Positions 40,485 to 51,776 of a stretch of DNA of 64,000 nt are shown in pieces. The position numbers and the translations under genes are program-made. How positions within the stretch are numbered: position 1 is the stretch's first letter; each line of letters starts with the position of its first letter. The notes beneath the pieces were generated by a model, which did not search any database, had not been told where the DNA came from, and saw only the letters and a list, made by a program, of their open reading frames with translations. This DNA comes from Bryopsis sp. KO-2023 (lineage: Eukaryota > Chlorophyta > Ulvophyceae > Bryopsidales > Bryopsidaceae), in NCBI GenBank assembly GCA_030272585.1, contig BSYQ01000008.1, positions 2,790,001 through 2,854,000 of the forward strand, in the 5' to 3' direction.

Positions 40485-40590
40485 TCAATTATATATACAT
40501 TTGTTATATTTTATATATTGTTTATATTGTTATATATTTATATTGTTTATATTGTTATATTTTGTTTTTATTTGTATATATATTTGTTTT
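40485..40590 (+). repeat. TATATTGTT-type AT repeat (left arm)
   Basis: Degenerate units of TATATTGTTTATATTGT. The mirrored copy is at 43880-43985 with different unit number, so this is a length-variable tract within the arms. Confidence 0.85.
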
Positions 40591-40650
40591 GGGACCCAGG
40601 ACGCAATCTCCTTGGTTCCTGCCCTGCCCTACTTCAGATGTCGCCAAAAG

Positions 40651-42507
40651 GAAAATACCCAATTTCATTTTTTTTTTCAATATCAATGTCAAGTTCATTT
40701 ATTTTTTTTTGCAGCACAGGCCCCTGATGCATTTGGTGAAGGTCAAAAGATCCCTGGAGTGGCTGTGAGTATCTGCACGGGCGATCAAACAGCGTTGGCT
40801 TGGTGGAGGCAGGTCAATCTGTGTGAGTGTTGTATTGAATCATGCGTCGTTGCTTTTTTTTTTTTTTTCAAGGCAGAAAGCAAAATGATTCACCCACGAA
40901 ATAATCAGACAACGGGAAATCCACACCAGGTCCATTGTCAAGTGGGAATGCCGCCAACATGAAGATCATCAGAGATACGAAATATTATCGATGGAAGGCA
41001 GAGCTGGCCGTCCAATGACTGTGTGTGAAATGTGAGTTTTCTCAGCAACATTTTTGGCAGAAAAAATTAACACGACTTTTTCTGTAGAGGAAAGACTCGA
41101 ATCAGTTTTTTTTGGTTTTTTTTTCCCTTGTAGATTACATCAACAAGCACTTGCTGGGCTGCTGGGTGCAAGATGATGTGGGTATTGAGGGGAGGAAGAA
41201 TATGTGGAAAAAGTCAGACACAGCAGAGAAGCAACATTGCATTTTGCACTTTTTTCGGAAGAGGTACGATCAATCGATGCTTATTCTCGTTTAACAGGCT
41301 AAGAAATTGTTACAGAGGATTTTCAAGACATGAAAAATTGATGAAAAAAACCTCACCCATTCCATCAGACTAGAATGTGAGGATGCCCAAAGGTATGTCC
41401 ATCGCTTTCTCAATCCTGTGTTTACGATATATTTTTTGACCCGACACAAACAAAGGTGGCTATTTGTGTCTTTTTTTTCAATATGTAAAAAAAAAAAAAA
41501 GGAACAAAGACAAGAGCATCGCAAAAAACCGCTGGAAGATGGACAATTTAAATTGCAAATGTGTGAAAAACAGAGTGGTGAGTGAAACTTTCTCTTTTCT
41601 TTCTCTTTTCTGTTCTTTTCTTTAGATAAGTGAATATGTATATAAAGGTCAGTCAAGATGTACATATTTGCATGCTCTTGCTCTTTATTTTTTTGGGAAG
41701 GGGAAAAGGGTGTTTGGATGTCTTTTTCTTAAAGGAGGTTTGGAAGGGGTTTTTTTAGATTTGGCTGTTGGTCTGTATTGTCTTTTTGGTGCTGTAGGCT
41801 CGATTCAATCGATTGTGTGCAAACGAAAAGAAAAGAAATGAGACATCTTTACTTGAAAGCGTACTCAACTGAAAAATGATGAAAGCTACCGAACATTCGA
41901 CTTGATTTTTGTTTCTTGTGGTGTTCTTTTTGAAAAAAACCATGACACTTGATTTTCAGGAGCTGCATAAGAAAGGTACCCTTGATGACTGACTTGATGT
42001 AAAAAAAAAAGGCCATTACATGCTTTTTTTGGTTGAATTTTTTTTTTTGTGACACAAGAAAAGACCGCCTCACATTCAAACGAAGCACACTTATTCAGGT
42101 TGATAACATCTTGAGCTCTCCCTAACTTGATTTGCGACATTCACCTGCACTTCCCTTTTCATTCATCCCTCCCTGACACAAAATGAAATGTTGAAATGAA
42201 ACCGACTCAAATTAATCTGGCCCTACTTGCACCATTCGATGATGCAAGTAGAATCGAGTCGATTCCCCCTTTTATTCTGGGTGTGGGCAATTGTTGTACA
42301 TTGTACAATGTCATCCTCACGCAAAATGGTAATACTACAATCCCATATTTCCATACAATTCCTTGCCACATTGAAAAGTTATCTCCTGACACTCATATTT
42401 TACGCCTCTCCCTGCGAAATCCTTCCTCCGGTGATCTGAATCCATAGTCTCCCAATATCCCCGGTCCTACTCATTGCTTTACAACTATCATCTCCCCAAT
42501 ATACATA
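40651..42507. other. Spacer of palindrome 2, left part
   Basis: Single-copy DNA. A stretch at 40714-40810, preceded by T-run plus GCAG, reads QAPDAFGEGQKIPGVAV and ICTGDQTALAWWRQ and looks like an isolated exon. No neighbouring exon could be joined to it. The rest is T-rich with no supported gene. Confidence 0.4.
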
Positions 42508-42509
42508 TA

Positions 42510-43025
42510 CAGTAGAATTCGGTTACTAAATCACATTCGGGCGGCGAGTTTTTCGCTTTAGTACGCGGCCGATTTACAAAACAAAGTCCGACATTTCCTC
42601 ATTCCCAGACGCGTCAAAGTGAATCAAACTTTAAAAAACTCTTGAATAGAGTCTTCAGAGGCCTGGCGCTTCAACTGCGTTCGAAGGAACGCCACGACGA
42701 TGTCTTGGGCATTCTCGTAGACCTCCATCTTGTCAAAGCCCCGACGCTCCAATCCTACTTCCAAACGGCGAACTGCGAAGGATATGATGTACAGATTCTG
42801 GACTCCATTCCGTTCATTTCGTTCGACTGTTTTGCATTCCCTTTGCACCGCGCGTCCTCTCGTTTGACGATTCTCGTAGGAAATTCGTGAGCACCTTGAT
42901 TTATTACCCGAAATCCAGATTGATAAAACGGCCACCCCCACCCCCTGAAATTTCCGTTGCTGGCGATTCTGCTGTAGTAGACGGCGTGCTGCAGTAGCCG
43001 ACGCAATAGTAACCGAATTCTACTG
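42510..43025. mobile_element. Pogo-like (Tc1/mariner superfamily) non-autonomous element
   Basis: Perfect terminal inverted repeats CAGTAGAATTCGGTTACTA (42510-42528) and its complement ending at 43025, each flanked by TA (42508-42509 and 43026-43027), the target duplication of this superfamily. The CAGTA-AATTCG-TTA terminus resembles published pogo termini. The element is only 516 bp. A minus-strand frame (42624-42941) ends EDSIQEFFKV, reminiscent of the FFK tail of pogo/Tigger transposases, so it may be an internally deleted relative of a full element. No DDE catalytic domain is present. Confidence 0.85.
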
Positions 43026-43316
43026 TATATTTATATCTATATATTTATTCCCACTTCCACCAACTGTCTGAAATAGATTTTTAGACAAAACCCATTAAAT
43101 GCTACGGGCACAAAATTCTCGCTTGCCTAAGATGAGGAATGGAATCTATGGGGAATTGGAGTCTTGGCTGGATTTCAACTTCTCTGTGATCTCATTCACT
43201 GGAATAAATTTCAGCTTTGGGGCGAAAAAGGCAGGACACCTAAAAAAATGAAATATGGTTGTATCAGTGATATTCGCTTGATACTTTTTGCGTATATATA
43301 TATGCCAGTCTACCAC

Positions 43317-43748
43317 TCAACCAGCTTGCCGGATAGGAATCCTACAATATTGTTTGATCCGGGGGGTCTGGTGTTTGATTTTCGGATTTCGAATGAAATC
43401 GAACCAAGTTCTTCCAACCAAGGTGGCCGTGTCAAAAAACCTGGACCTGACATTCCATTGTGAAGTTAGGGAAAAAAACATTCTGAAAGGAATGCAGAAA
43501 AACATGGGTTGGCACAAATGAAACCAGGGAGGAAAGACATTTGCAGACACACTAACAACACCCCTTGAACCTCAGTGTGGCTAATTTGGGTGGCAGCCAC
43601 CCAAATTCAATCAACCTCAAAATTCCTGCGCTGTTTTTTTGTTTAAGCAAGTTGCAAGCCTCAAAACTCTCCCCTGTAGAACAGAATTCAGTGATATTGA
43701 AACCAACTTTTGCCACAAAAATGGATAAAAATGGGAAAGAAACATAAT
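43317..43748 (+). repeat. Partial direct copy of the inner right arm
   Basis: About 430 bp related to 44161-44600 in the same orientation (CCAGCTTGCCGGATAGG, CTGGTGTTTGATTTTCGG, GCCACCCAAATTCAATCAAC). It is also the mirror of part of the left arm near 39800-40210, making a third, truncated copy next to the arm end. Confidence 0.88.
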
Positions 43749-44648
43749 TGAAGGTATTTTAAAAAATTTGGAGTGCACAGGTGCTGACTGTGATAGTCTG
43801 GGGAGGGGTTCTTATTTTCATTTTGGCGACATCCGGAGTAGGGCAGGGCAGGAACCAAGGAGATTGCGTCCTGGGTCCCAAAACAAATATATATACAAAT
43901 AAAAACAATATATAACAATATAAACAATACAAATATATAACAATATAAACAATATATAAAATATAACAAATGTATATATAATTGAATGAACGCCGTAATG
44001 ATTTGAGTCGAGCAAACAAGCAGGTTGCCATAGAGACCTGCATGCATCTTTTTCCTTACTTGAATGCATTCTTAAATCCAGTTTTTCTTGGTTTCCGAAA
44101 ATTTGGAACAGACATCACAGCTGTACATGTGATGCCCTTTGTGGAGTTGCCCCTGATCAGTCAACCAGCTTGCCGGATAGGATCCCTACAATTGTTTGAT
44201 CCGGAGGGTCTGGTGTTGGATTTTCGGTTTCCGAAAGAAATCGAAGCAAGTTCATTCAACCAAGGTGGCCGTGTCGAAAAACGCGGACCCGACATTCCGG
44301 AATGGATCCATTGTGAAGTTAGGAAAATAAATATAATGAAATGGATGCAGAAAAGCATGGGTTGGCCCAAACGAAACCAAGGAGGAAAGAAGTTTGCAGA
44401 CACACTAACAATACCCCTTGAATCGCAGTTGCCAGCCACCCAAATTCAATCAACTTCAAACCTCCTGCTTTTTATTTTATTCTTTTAAAGCGAGTTGCAA
44501 GCCTCGAAACTATCTCCTGTAAAATAGAATTCAGTGCTAATGAAATCAACTTTTGCACCCCAACATTGCATTGGTATTGCCACAAAAATGGTTAAAAAGG
44601 GGTTAAAAAAGAGTTTTTCATCGCTCAAAGGTACATTGATGGATCCAG

Positions 44649-45157
44649 AAACTGGATGAAGCAAACGGCAAGCTCCTGGACCCACGGATGAAACTCGAGG
44701 AGGAGGCCACTATTCAAAAGATGCTGGGCGACCTGCCAGAGAAAGTCAAGCACCCCCGCTATAGTGAGTCAGACCACACCAAGTCCATTTTCTTTCTGCC
44801 AGCCATCAGGAGGTTGGGTGTTGATCTGTTTCATTGTGAATTTTTTTGATGGTGTTTTGTGCTTGCCTGTGCTGATCGTGATAGTCTGGCAACCACCTCT
44901 CCAGATGATGTGTGCTGGGCGAAGCTTTGTGGTGAGCTACAAATTCTCGGAAACAAGGGCGCTTGCGACCTGTTATCTTGGCTGAGGTTTCCATATCAGA
45001 CTACAGAAATAGAGGTGGGGCACTGGCCGTCCTTTCGAGGAGTTCATTCATTGATTGTGACTGGGTTCCTCATTTCCAGGATCTGGTCCTTGGACGGAAG
45101 ACTATGCAACGTTGTGATGTGCACAGAACAAGAGTGCGTGGGGGGTGTTTGGAATAA
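44649..45157 (+). CDS. Unidentified gene B, three candidate exons
   Basis: Candidate exons: 44649 to about 44812 (KLDEANGKLLDPRMKLEEE, then MLGDLPEKVKHPRYSE and a stretch ending FFLPAIRR), about 44909-45015 (DDVCWAKLCGELQILGNKGA) and 45080-45157 (GRKTMQRCDVHRTRVRGGC then stop). A strong GTGAGT donor also occurs inside the first at 44764, so boundaries are uncertain and the start was not found. The first exon is helical and charged. No family recognised. The left-arm copy is frameshifted, so this is the better-preserved one, but it may also be dead. Confidence 0.35.
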
Positions 45158-45271
45158 ACGCGCCCCAGCGGTATCGAAAACGTCAAGTTCCCCTGTTAAG
45201 CTGATACCACTGTTTGAGTAGATCGAGACGCTGAAGTTTTACAACTCGACTTTTCACTTAGTTCAACAACC

Positions 45272-46716
45272 ATGGGAGCATAGCCGTCAGGTTCGTGATC
45301 TTCGCAACTCTCCATTCGAAAGAATCGATGCTGTGGTATTTTAGCTGCGTTCTTGGAGAATGGGGTGCGACAATCGTGGACCAGTTGTCATGGTAGGCGA
45401 TAGCGCCGCCGCCGCCGCCACGAAGATCAAACCAGTAGAAAAGCTCGTGGATCGCGGCGCGAAGAGGGGGTGGTGGTCGAAGTAGCGGATCTACCCCACC
45501 GCCCAAGAAGATTATCGTCCAGGAGCCCAAGCAGGTGAGCGATCCTTGTGGCGGCGCTGCTCGTCGATCGTTTCCAAGAGTTGTCTGCGATGTCTGTGAG
45601 GGACATAATGAATTTCTCTGATCGATGCTGCGCTATTTTATACAGCTTGGAGAATGGGGTGCGACAATCGTGGACCAGTTGTTGTGGTGTTTGTGTAGGC
45701 AATAGCGCAGCAGCCGCCACATACACGAAGATCAAACCAGTAGAAAAGATCGTGGATCGCGGCGCTGAAGGGGGTGGTGATCGAAGTAGCGGATCTATCC
45801 CACTGGTCAAGAAGATTATCGTCGAAGAACCCAAGCAGGTGAGCGATCCTTGTGGCGGCGCTGCTTGTCGATCGTTTCCAAGAGTTGTCTGTGAGGGACA
45901 TGATGAATTAATATTCTGATCGCAGGGTGGTAAGAAGTGAGGCTCTACGGTGGTGGTTTCTGTGGGAAATATTGCTGGGAAGGCGGCGATTAAGGCTGCT
46001 CCAACTCCGACCCCTGCTCCAGAGCAGCCCACGCCCACTGGATCCTCTGGTGGCGCTGGCCGTATCGTCGGGGTAAGTCTGTTACTCATTTTTTTAAATC
46101 CTTCTATCCGCCCCTGTTTTCCTTCAACCAGTGAGTTTTGACTGTTTTTTCTTTGCTTTTTCATCCCCACCGAAAATTTCTTTCCCCCTCCAACAAAAGA
46201 TGAGACTCCCCACTTGAAAGTGGGCTTTGCATTCCCCAAGACCACCACAGAGTTGCCACCAGTATCAAAATTCGTAACCGATCTCACGTTTTGCTATTCT
46301 GGTTGATTCAGAGAATAATCATGCAGTTCAAGAAGAGGAGGTTTGATACAAGGCTGGGACTGCTGGGTCGAGCCCTGAGTTTGGGAGAAGAAGAGTCCTG
46401 GTTGCATAAGGATGGGGGAACTTGCCAGCTTTCTCTGGACTTTCATAGATTGTGGAGGAGAAAGATCAATGAAAAATTGTGCTTCTGTGATCGTGATCAT
46501 ATGGCTTGCATCTTTGATGTTGATGTAAAGTCTGCTATTTTTTTCACCCTTTTTTCTTGTTTATCAGAGAGGAGGACCTTTTTTCAATTTCTTGATCATG
46601 TCGTGGTCTGTGAAAGTTGCCCAACTTATGGGCGAAAGCTGGGGCTCGATTTTCAAGCTCGGCTCAGAACCCTGCTGGTTGGTTGGGATGTTATTGAACG
46701 ATTGTGGCTTGGGTGA
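45272..46716 (+). pseudogene. Broken copy of gene A (right arm of palindrome 2)
   Basis: The exon 1 relative starts at 45272 and hits TAG at 45281. Exon 2 relatives at 45397-45533 (with a further in-frame TAG) and 45699-45838 (open) form a tandem duplication with period 302. Exon 3 at 45926-46072 has TGA at 45938-45940. The exon 4 relative starting at 46312 has lost the original stop and runs on to 46716. The intact relative is 17968-18833. Confidence 0.8.
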
Positions 46717-46961
46717 CATGCATGTAATTTGCTTGTGCTGATTTGTAGAAGAGATTGTCTCTCCTGTTTGCCTCTCTTTTCGCCGCCTCATGCAGAGTGT
46801 TCCCCCCAGTCCAATCTCTTCACCTTATTATCCACATGCAGTTCGTAATTCTGACAGACCCACATTGCAGCACATGGAGTTATGTGCCCAACCCCCCGAT
46901 TCGCCTGCTTTCTTGTGTTCGGGTTTTTCTGGCGTTCGGATTTTCTGGTGCTCTGGATACA

Positions 46962-48048
46962 ATGCTCGTCAGTCTTGCGGTCGTGGCGATAATGCTCGCT
47001 GCTCTCGGTGCCTTCGCGAAAATGTTCGAACTGTGCGAAGGTTTGGAGGAAAAAATTGAAGGACTGAGGGGAGAACTGAAAAGCGAGGCACTGAGGGACG
47101 AGCTGGAGCGCACGAGAGAGAGGAGTAAGTGTTATAAGTGTTGCTGCAGTCTGCTATGGACGAATTTCGACAGGGTCGTCACAAACGTCGTCACATTTGT
47201 CGTCACAAGGGCGCAGTCACAAACGTCGTCACATTTGTCGTCACAAGTGTCGTCACAAGGGCGCAGTCCCGTCCCATGCTTTAGAAAATTTGGCGCCTTG
47301 TGCGCGGTTTGCGCCGACGTTTCTCGTTGACGTTCGTTCGCAATTTTCCCAGACCGAGGACTCCAGGAGCATATCGATCAACTCGACCACGTGTTCGAGA
47401 TGCAGGATCGCAAGATCATGCACTGGGAGAGGAGGTCGGAGAGGATTCGACTCTGTTATGGAGAGGTGAGTTGATTTCAAGCTAAGTCATGAGCAGTTGA
47501 TGGATTCGACCGACGATATATGTGTGTAAAAGTGTATTTTAAATCTGCAGATCCGTTCAGAAACAGAGGAGCTGAGGTCTGAGAAAGGGAAGCTCAGGGA
47601 GGCCAGGGAAAACCTCGACATGGACGCCGAGTGGATATCGGAGGAGAAAGATGTGGTGAGTGAATGATAAATTCTGTGGTTTTTTGGTGCTCCTTAAATG
47701 CAAATTAATGGTTTGTAATTTATTTTTTATTTTTTTTTCAGCTCCACGACCAGGAGGAAGCATTGGTGCAGAAGGAGGAGCTGCTGGTATGAATGAAGTG
47801 TTTGTTTTTCCGAGCAAAAAGTGTTTTTCCTCTTTTGTTTTGATTGTGTTTTATACGTTACACGTTGCTGGACTTCTTGTTTTGTTTTGTTTCTTGTTTT
47901 GTTTTGTTTTGATTGTGTTTTATACGTTACATGTTGCTGGACTTCTTATTTTTAGGGAGTCGTGTTTCTGGCCATGGCTTGGCGGAACTGTGGGGTGATG
48001 GACAGAGCCAACATCGGATGTGAGTGTGAAAAAAAAAACAATGATTGA
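46962..48048 (+). CDS. Short coiled-coil protein with N-terminal signal or anchor (right-arm copy)
   Basis: Exons 46962-47124, 47353-47465, 47551-47655, 47742-47786 and 47956-48048 (stop at 48046-48048, unless the GTGAGT at 48020 is used as a donor). Starts with MLVSLAVVAIMLAALGAFA, a signal peptide or anchor, followed by charged heptad-like helices (EGLEEKIEGLRGELKS; LQEHIDQLDHVFEMQDRKI; SEKGKLREARENLDMDAEWI; EEALVQKEELL) and a hydrophobic GVVFLAMAWRNCG. It differs from its left-arm partner at many residues and lacks a segment of about 33 residues, yet both frames are open, so the pair are diverged working paralogs rather than exact duplicates. Short direct repeats of CGTCACA...GTCGTCACAAG lie in intron 1 (47170-47265). 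Function unknown. Confidence 0.62.
47170..47270 (+). repeat. Direct repeats of a GTCGTCACA motif in intron 1 of the coiled-coil gene
   Basis: At least six GTCGTCACA units and a duplicated GTCACAAGGGCGCAGTC. The left arm has related CTTGTGACGACATTA units on the other strand at 37050-37135. The repeat number differs between arms. Confidence 0.8.
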
Positions 48049-48357
48049 AATTCCTGAAAATTCTGTGGTTGATTTGAACTAATCCTTAAAAAAAAAATTA
48101 AATAAAAATCGAAATCATGGGAAAACATGAATCCTTGTTTTAGATGTTTCATGCATGTGACACATGCATTCCATCAAAAGCAAGATGATGATCTGCTCAA
48201 ATCCAGAAATAGCCCACCACCATTCTGTGGGGGGGATTTACAGGGTGGGAAAAGTAAGAAAAAGATAGCTCAACAGAAAAAAATTGAGCTGCAGCAAGAG
48301 TGCTGATTTGGTCGACAAAACTGGAAAAAAAATGAGCTTGAAAGAGGGCTGTGCTGG

Positions 48358-48546
48358 ATGCCTAAGGATCTACTTATATATCTGCTGGATGTAGTGGCTG
48401 AGATGCATGTGTGTGTTCAGTGTTTGGTGGAGGAGGAATCAGGAGGGCTTAAAGGGAGCCAGGATTTCGGTCAGGTGGATGGAGGGTCTTCGAAAGGCGA
48501 AGCACGGAGAAAAAATGGTGGATGTGTAGGCCCAAAAAGTGGGTAA
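48358..48546 (+). CDS. Conserved small open frame in palindrome 2 (right-arm copy)
   Basis: Sixty-two codons from an ATG: MPKDLLIYLLDVVAEMHVC then a Gly/Lys-rich tail. It differs from the left-arm copy by a single residue (Ser for Thr). An upstream A-run length difference changes the frame before the ATG between copies. It could be a small gene or a terminal exon of the coiled-coil gene. Confidence 0.35.
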   Translation: MPKDLLIYLLDVVAEMHVCVQCLVEEESGGLKGSQDFGQVDGGSSKGEARRKNGGCVGPKSG

Positions 48547-49424
48547 TGGATTTTTGGAAAGCGGCTGGAGGTGTCTAGAAAAGAGACCAGGGAAGCAAGA
48601 GGAGATGACGGGGTGAAAGACCCTTTGTGCGCATACGGGATGTTTTAAGCGAGGGGGGTGGTCAGCCGCATGGAAGACATGGCAAAGGACTGCCAACACC
48701 TCCAAAAAAAACATCCCAAAGCATAACTCAACTGTTGATGCGCCTGGAATTTCAATCCACCAGATCATGGTAATTGGTTAATTTTCTGAGCTTACTCACT
48801 TTTTGCTTTTTTGAATGTTAATTTCTGTGATGTTTTTCTTATAGTAATGAAACTGGATGTTGAGATCTTTACTTGGTGTGTGTTTTTTTGCTTGTTTTCA
48901 GGATTGATGAAAGAAGCATATATCTCAAATGTGCTGCCTATTTTGGGAAAGGAGAACACACAATGATTGCGGTTGTGTCCTTGCATGAGGCCAGAACAGG
49001 AGTCCTGAAGTTAATCGCTCAACATTTGTGTGTCAGTGAATGAACTAAACTTCACAACAGCGGAGATTGCATCAGGTAGGCATGTTCACTGAGTCATGTT
49101 TTATTATTTTGCCATGCATATGTTCATTTCCTGCCCACCTTGTCGACCCACCAGCTGAAATCAAAATGAATAAATTATCTTTCAATTTTTTACTTATTTT
49201 GGGTGGGTTGGCTGCTTCAGGATTACGAAGGCTGTGGGGTGCAGAAGCGCCGATAAAAGAGAGGGAGTTTTGATTTTACTCCTTAACTGAACAGGGTCTG
49301 TCAGATTGGAACAATCTGACGCTCTGGCTACATGTGCAAGGAAAAGACAAAAAAATCAACGAATGTTGCAGCTGCAATGATTGCTTTTCACAGGTTATGA
49401 CAAAAATGGGGGAGTGGGGATCAT

Positions 49425-49660
49425 TAACCAATTGCTCAAGGCATTTAAGGCGTTTTGAACCCACACTGACAGTGGATTCTTGGAGGGCCCTGGACAAGCG
49501 GAAACGTCCCATTCATTATTTATGTTTCTGTGATATTCTTGGCTCATAGGATTTTTTTGGCCAGAAAAAATGTTTTGTTTTCCCTCAACGATTCTGAAAA
49601 TTTTGGAAAGGGTTCAAACCTAGGGGGACTGCCTGGGGATTCATCGAGCAAAAAAGTCAG
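49425..49660 (+). repeat. Repeat block shared with 16738-16960
   Basis: Same blocks as the copy beside the ankyrin gene, starting just outside the right arm of palindrome 2. Confidence 0.8.
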
Positions 49661-49690
49661 ACTTCTGGGAAGATTACAGAAATAGATCCT

Positions 49691-50160
49691 TTCCAAATTT
49701 TCCAAAGAGAAAAATGAATGGGAGACTGTATCTCCCACTAAAAAACAAAAAACAAAAAAAAACGATAGTGTTGGAGGGGGGGTGATTTTTATATGTAACA
49801 CAGGACGGGCTGTGTTGAAATCGACGAAGAACGAACGGGGGATATAGAGACATGTGTTTTTTACGTGGTAATGAGATGGATAGGAAACATGGAAGAGTCA
49901 CCTGACTCATCGAGGGTATGAGAATTTCCAAATTTTCCAAAGAGAAAAATGAATGGGAGACTCTATCTCCCACTAAAAAACAAAAAACAAAAAAAAACGA
50001 TAGTGTTGGAGGGGGGGTGATTTTTATATGTAACACAGGACGGGCTGTGTTGAAATCGACGAAGAACGAACGGGGGATATAGAGACATGTGTTTTTTACG
50101 TGGTAATGAGATGGATAGGAAACATGGAAGAGTCACCTGACTCATCGAGGGTATCAGAAC
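49691..50160 (+). repeat. Two-unit tandem repeat, period 235
   Basis: Units 49691-49925 and 49926-50160 begin TTCCAAATTTTCCAAAGAG and end at GACTCATCGAGGGTAT. They are almost identical, with one visible substitution (GACTGTATC against GACTCTATC). Recent duplication. Confidence 0.95.
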
Positions 50161-51422
50161 AGTATTTGTTGTGTGTCATGGTTTAAAAAAAAAAAAAAAT
50201 GATTTTTTTTTTCCCACAGGCTGACATCATTGTTTTGTTGGATTCCCATAATAAAGATCCGAAGCCAAGGAGGCCACTTTGAGCTAAAATCTCCTGATCA
50301 ACTCTTAGACATTGAATTTCCCCATTATTTTCAAACTCAATGGTTTGGGGTTTGACTCCTAAGTCCAGTATTTACCTTCCACACTTGTAAGCCGTTCAAG
50401 TGGGAAAAAAATAATGCAAATTCCACTGTCTAAAAATTGAAATTGGTGCAGTCCCAAGGGGAGGAGTCTGAAAACTTGCTGGTTATCTCTAAGACACCAA
50501 AATAATCAGCTCTTCCTGCTCATCCTGACTGCAGCCCCATTCCCCCCCATCTTTCTTGGGCTTTTTAAAGAAAGCAACGAATGAAGGATTCATATCCAAG
50601 GTGAAGATAAGATTCCACTTCCCGACTGGAGCGAAAATCGCAGCCAGGAGCCCCAACAGGAATGTGAAGGCCAAAACATTTTGATATCAAAATGCAGTAA
50701 CATCGTCTCGATTGGGGAGCTCATCACTGGTGTCATGCCCTTGCTGATCAGGTAAATCTACCAAAAAGACCAGCCAAGAAGAAAAAAAAGGGGGAAAAAG
50801 GAAGAAGGTTTGGCAGCAGCTTGTGCAATTGGCGCAAGCTACGGACGTAGGTCTTGACTGTGACTTGCGGATCATCTGGGAGTTTTTTCACTGGTTTTAC
50901 CTCAGTCAGTCATGATGCGTGTGGGGGAAGACGAAATATTTCATCCATTGTAAAGAATCCCCCACAACAGATTAGTGAATCGCCACCCATCACAACACAT
51001 GCTTTTCCTTCTTTTCAACTGAAAAGTTTCTGCCAGAAGCACCAACATAAAAATAAAATAAAAATAATCACAAAATCATCATGCCATGTGATCTCCCATG
51101 TACATGTACATGCACATTTCCAAAAACATACAAGGTGGCAAATTAAAAAGAAATGTAAATAACCAATCGATCAATCCTCAACAAATCTCCCCTTCCCCAT
51201 ATTCCATGCACTCAACTCCATTCCAGAGTTAGTGGATAATGATAATGATTAACTGTTGTAAAATTTCCAAATTCCAAATTCAAACAAAACAAACAAACAT
51301 CAACTACATTGTGTAGGAGAGATATTCTCCTATTACAATGATCAGTAAAAAGCAAATGTGACCATGTGAATATTCATGTTGAATATTCCAAATTCCAGAG
51401 TTGGTGGAATTTTCTCTCCCTT
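50161..51422. other. Intergenic, no gene seen
   Basis: AT-rich, with no exon pairs. A minus-strand frame near 50489-50674 has a hydrophobic start (MAFTFLLGLLAAIFAPVG) that could be a signal peptide exon, but nothing joins it. Confidence 0.45.
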
Positions 51423-51665
51423 TCATCTAACCATCACAGTCTGACAGGCCACCCCGCCACCACCACGTGTCCACAACCATTTGCGAACATGACAAAGGTG
51501 GATCGGATAACGTCCCAGCCGGTTTTGCACCTCTAGGGGCTGCTGGCAATCCCAGTCACCCCATGCATGCCTGAGCGCTCCGACTTCACCGTCATCAGAG
51601 CAGTGGCACGTAGTTTCTGGCTTATTAGTGGTCGTCACCTTGTTGCGCTGGCACAGACCAACCAC
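51423..51665 (-). CDS. Possible exon of a Cys-containing protein
   Basis: GC-rich frame of about 80 codons with several cysteines (ETTCHCSDD, YPIHLCHVRKWLW, VACQTVMVR then stop). GC content and length stand out from the AT-rich surroundings, suggesting a terminal coding exon. No start codon or partner exon is certain and the family is unknown. Confidence 0.3.
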   Translation of the reverse strand: MVGLCQRNKVTTTNKPETTCHCSDDGEVGALRHAWGDWDCQQPLEVQNRLGRYPIHLCHVRKWLWTRGGGGVACQTVMVR

Positions 51666-51776
51666 TTGACTCTCCGCCCTATCCGTGTAGGACTACGTTT
51701 TGCCGTGTGTTGAAACATCAACCACGGCGTTGAAAGTCGTCGTCGGGACTTTTTTTTTTGGGTTCAACCCGCAACT

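Larger units (their letters stand above)
34951..40650. repeat. Left arm of palindrome 2
   Basis: Inverted, diverged copy of 43818-49395; coordinates pair at sums from about 84346 (outer) to 84470 (inner) because of indels. Identity is about 90 percent by eye, with many small indels, so this duplication is older than palindrome 1. It carries broken gene A, a coiled-coil gene, a small conserved open frame and remnants of gene B, all on the minus strand. Confidence 0.93.
43818..49395. repeat. Right arm of palindrome 2
   Basis: Inverted relative of 34951-40650. The inner end is near ATTTTGGCGACATCCGGAGT (about 43818); the outer end is in TGCAGCTGCAATGATTGC (about 49370-49395). Gene order away from the centre is B, broken A, coiled-coil gene, small open frame, all on the plus strand. 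Confidence 0.93.

Noticed and set aside
40423-40962. 179-codon frame with apparent membrane segments, and its mirror at 43688-44047
   Set aside because: The hydrophobic stretch is translated TATATTGTT repeat DNA; the arms differ in unit number.
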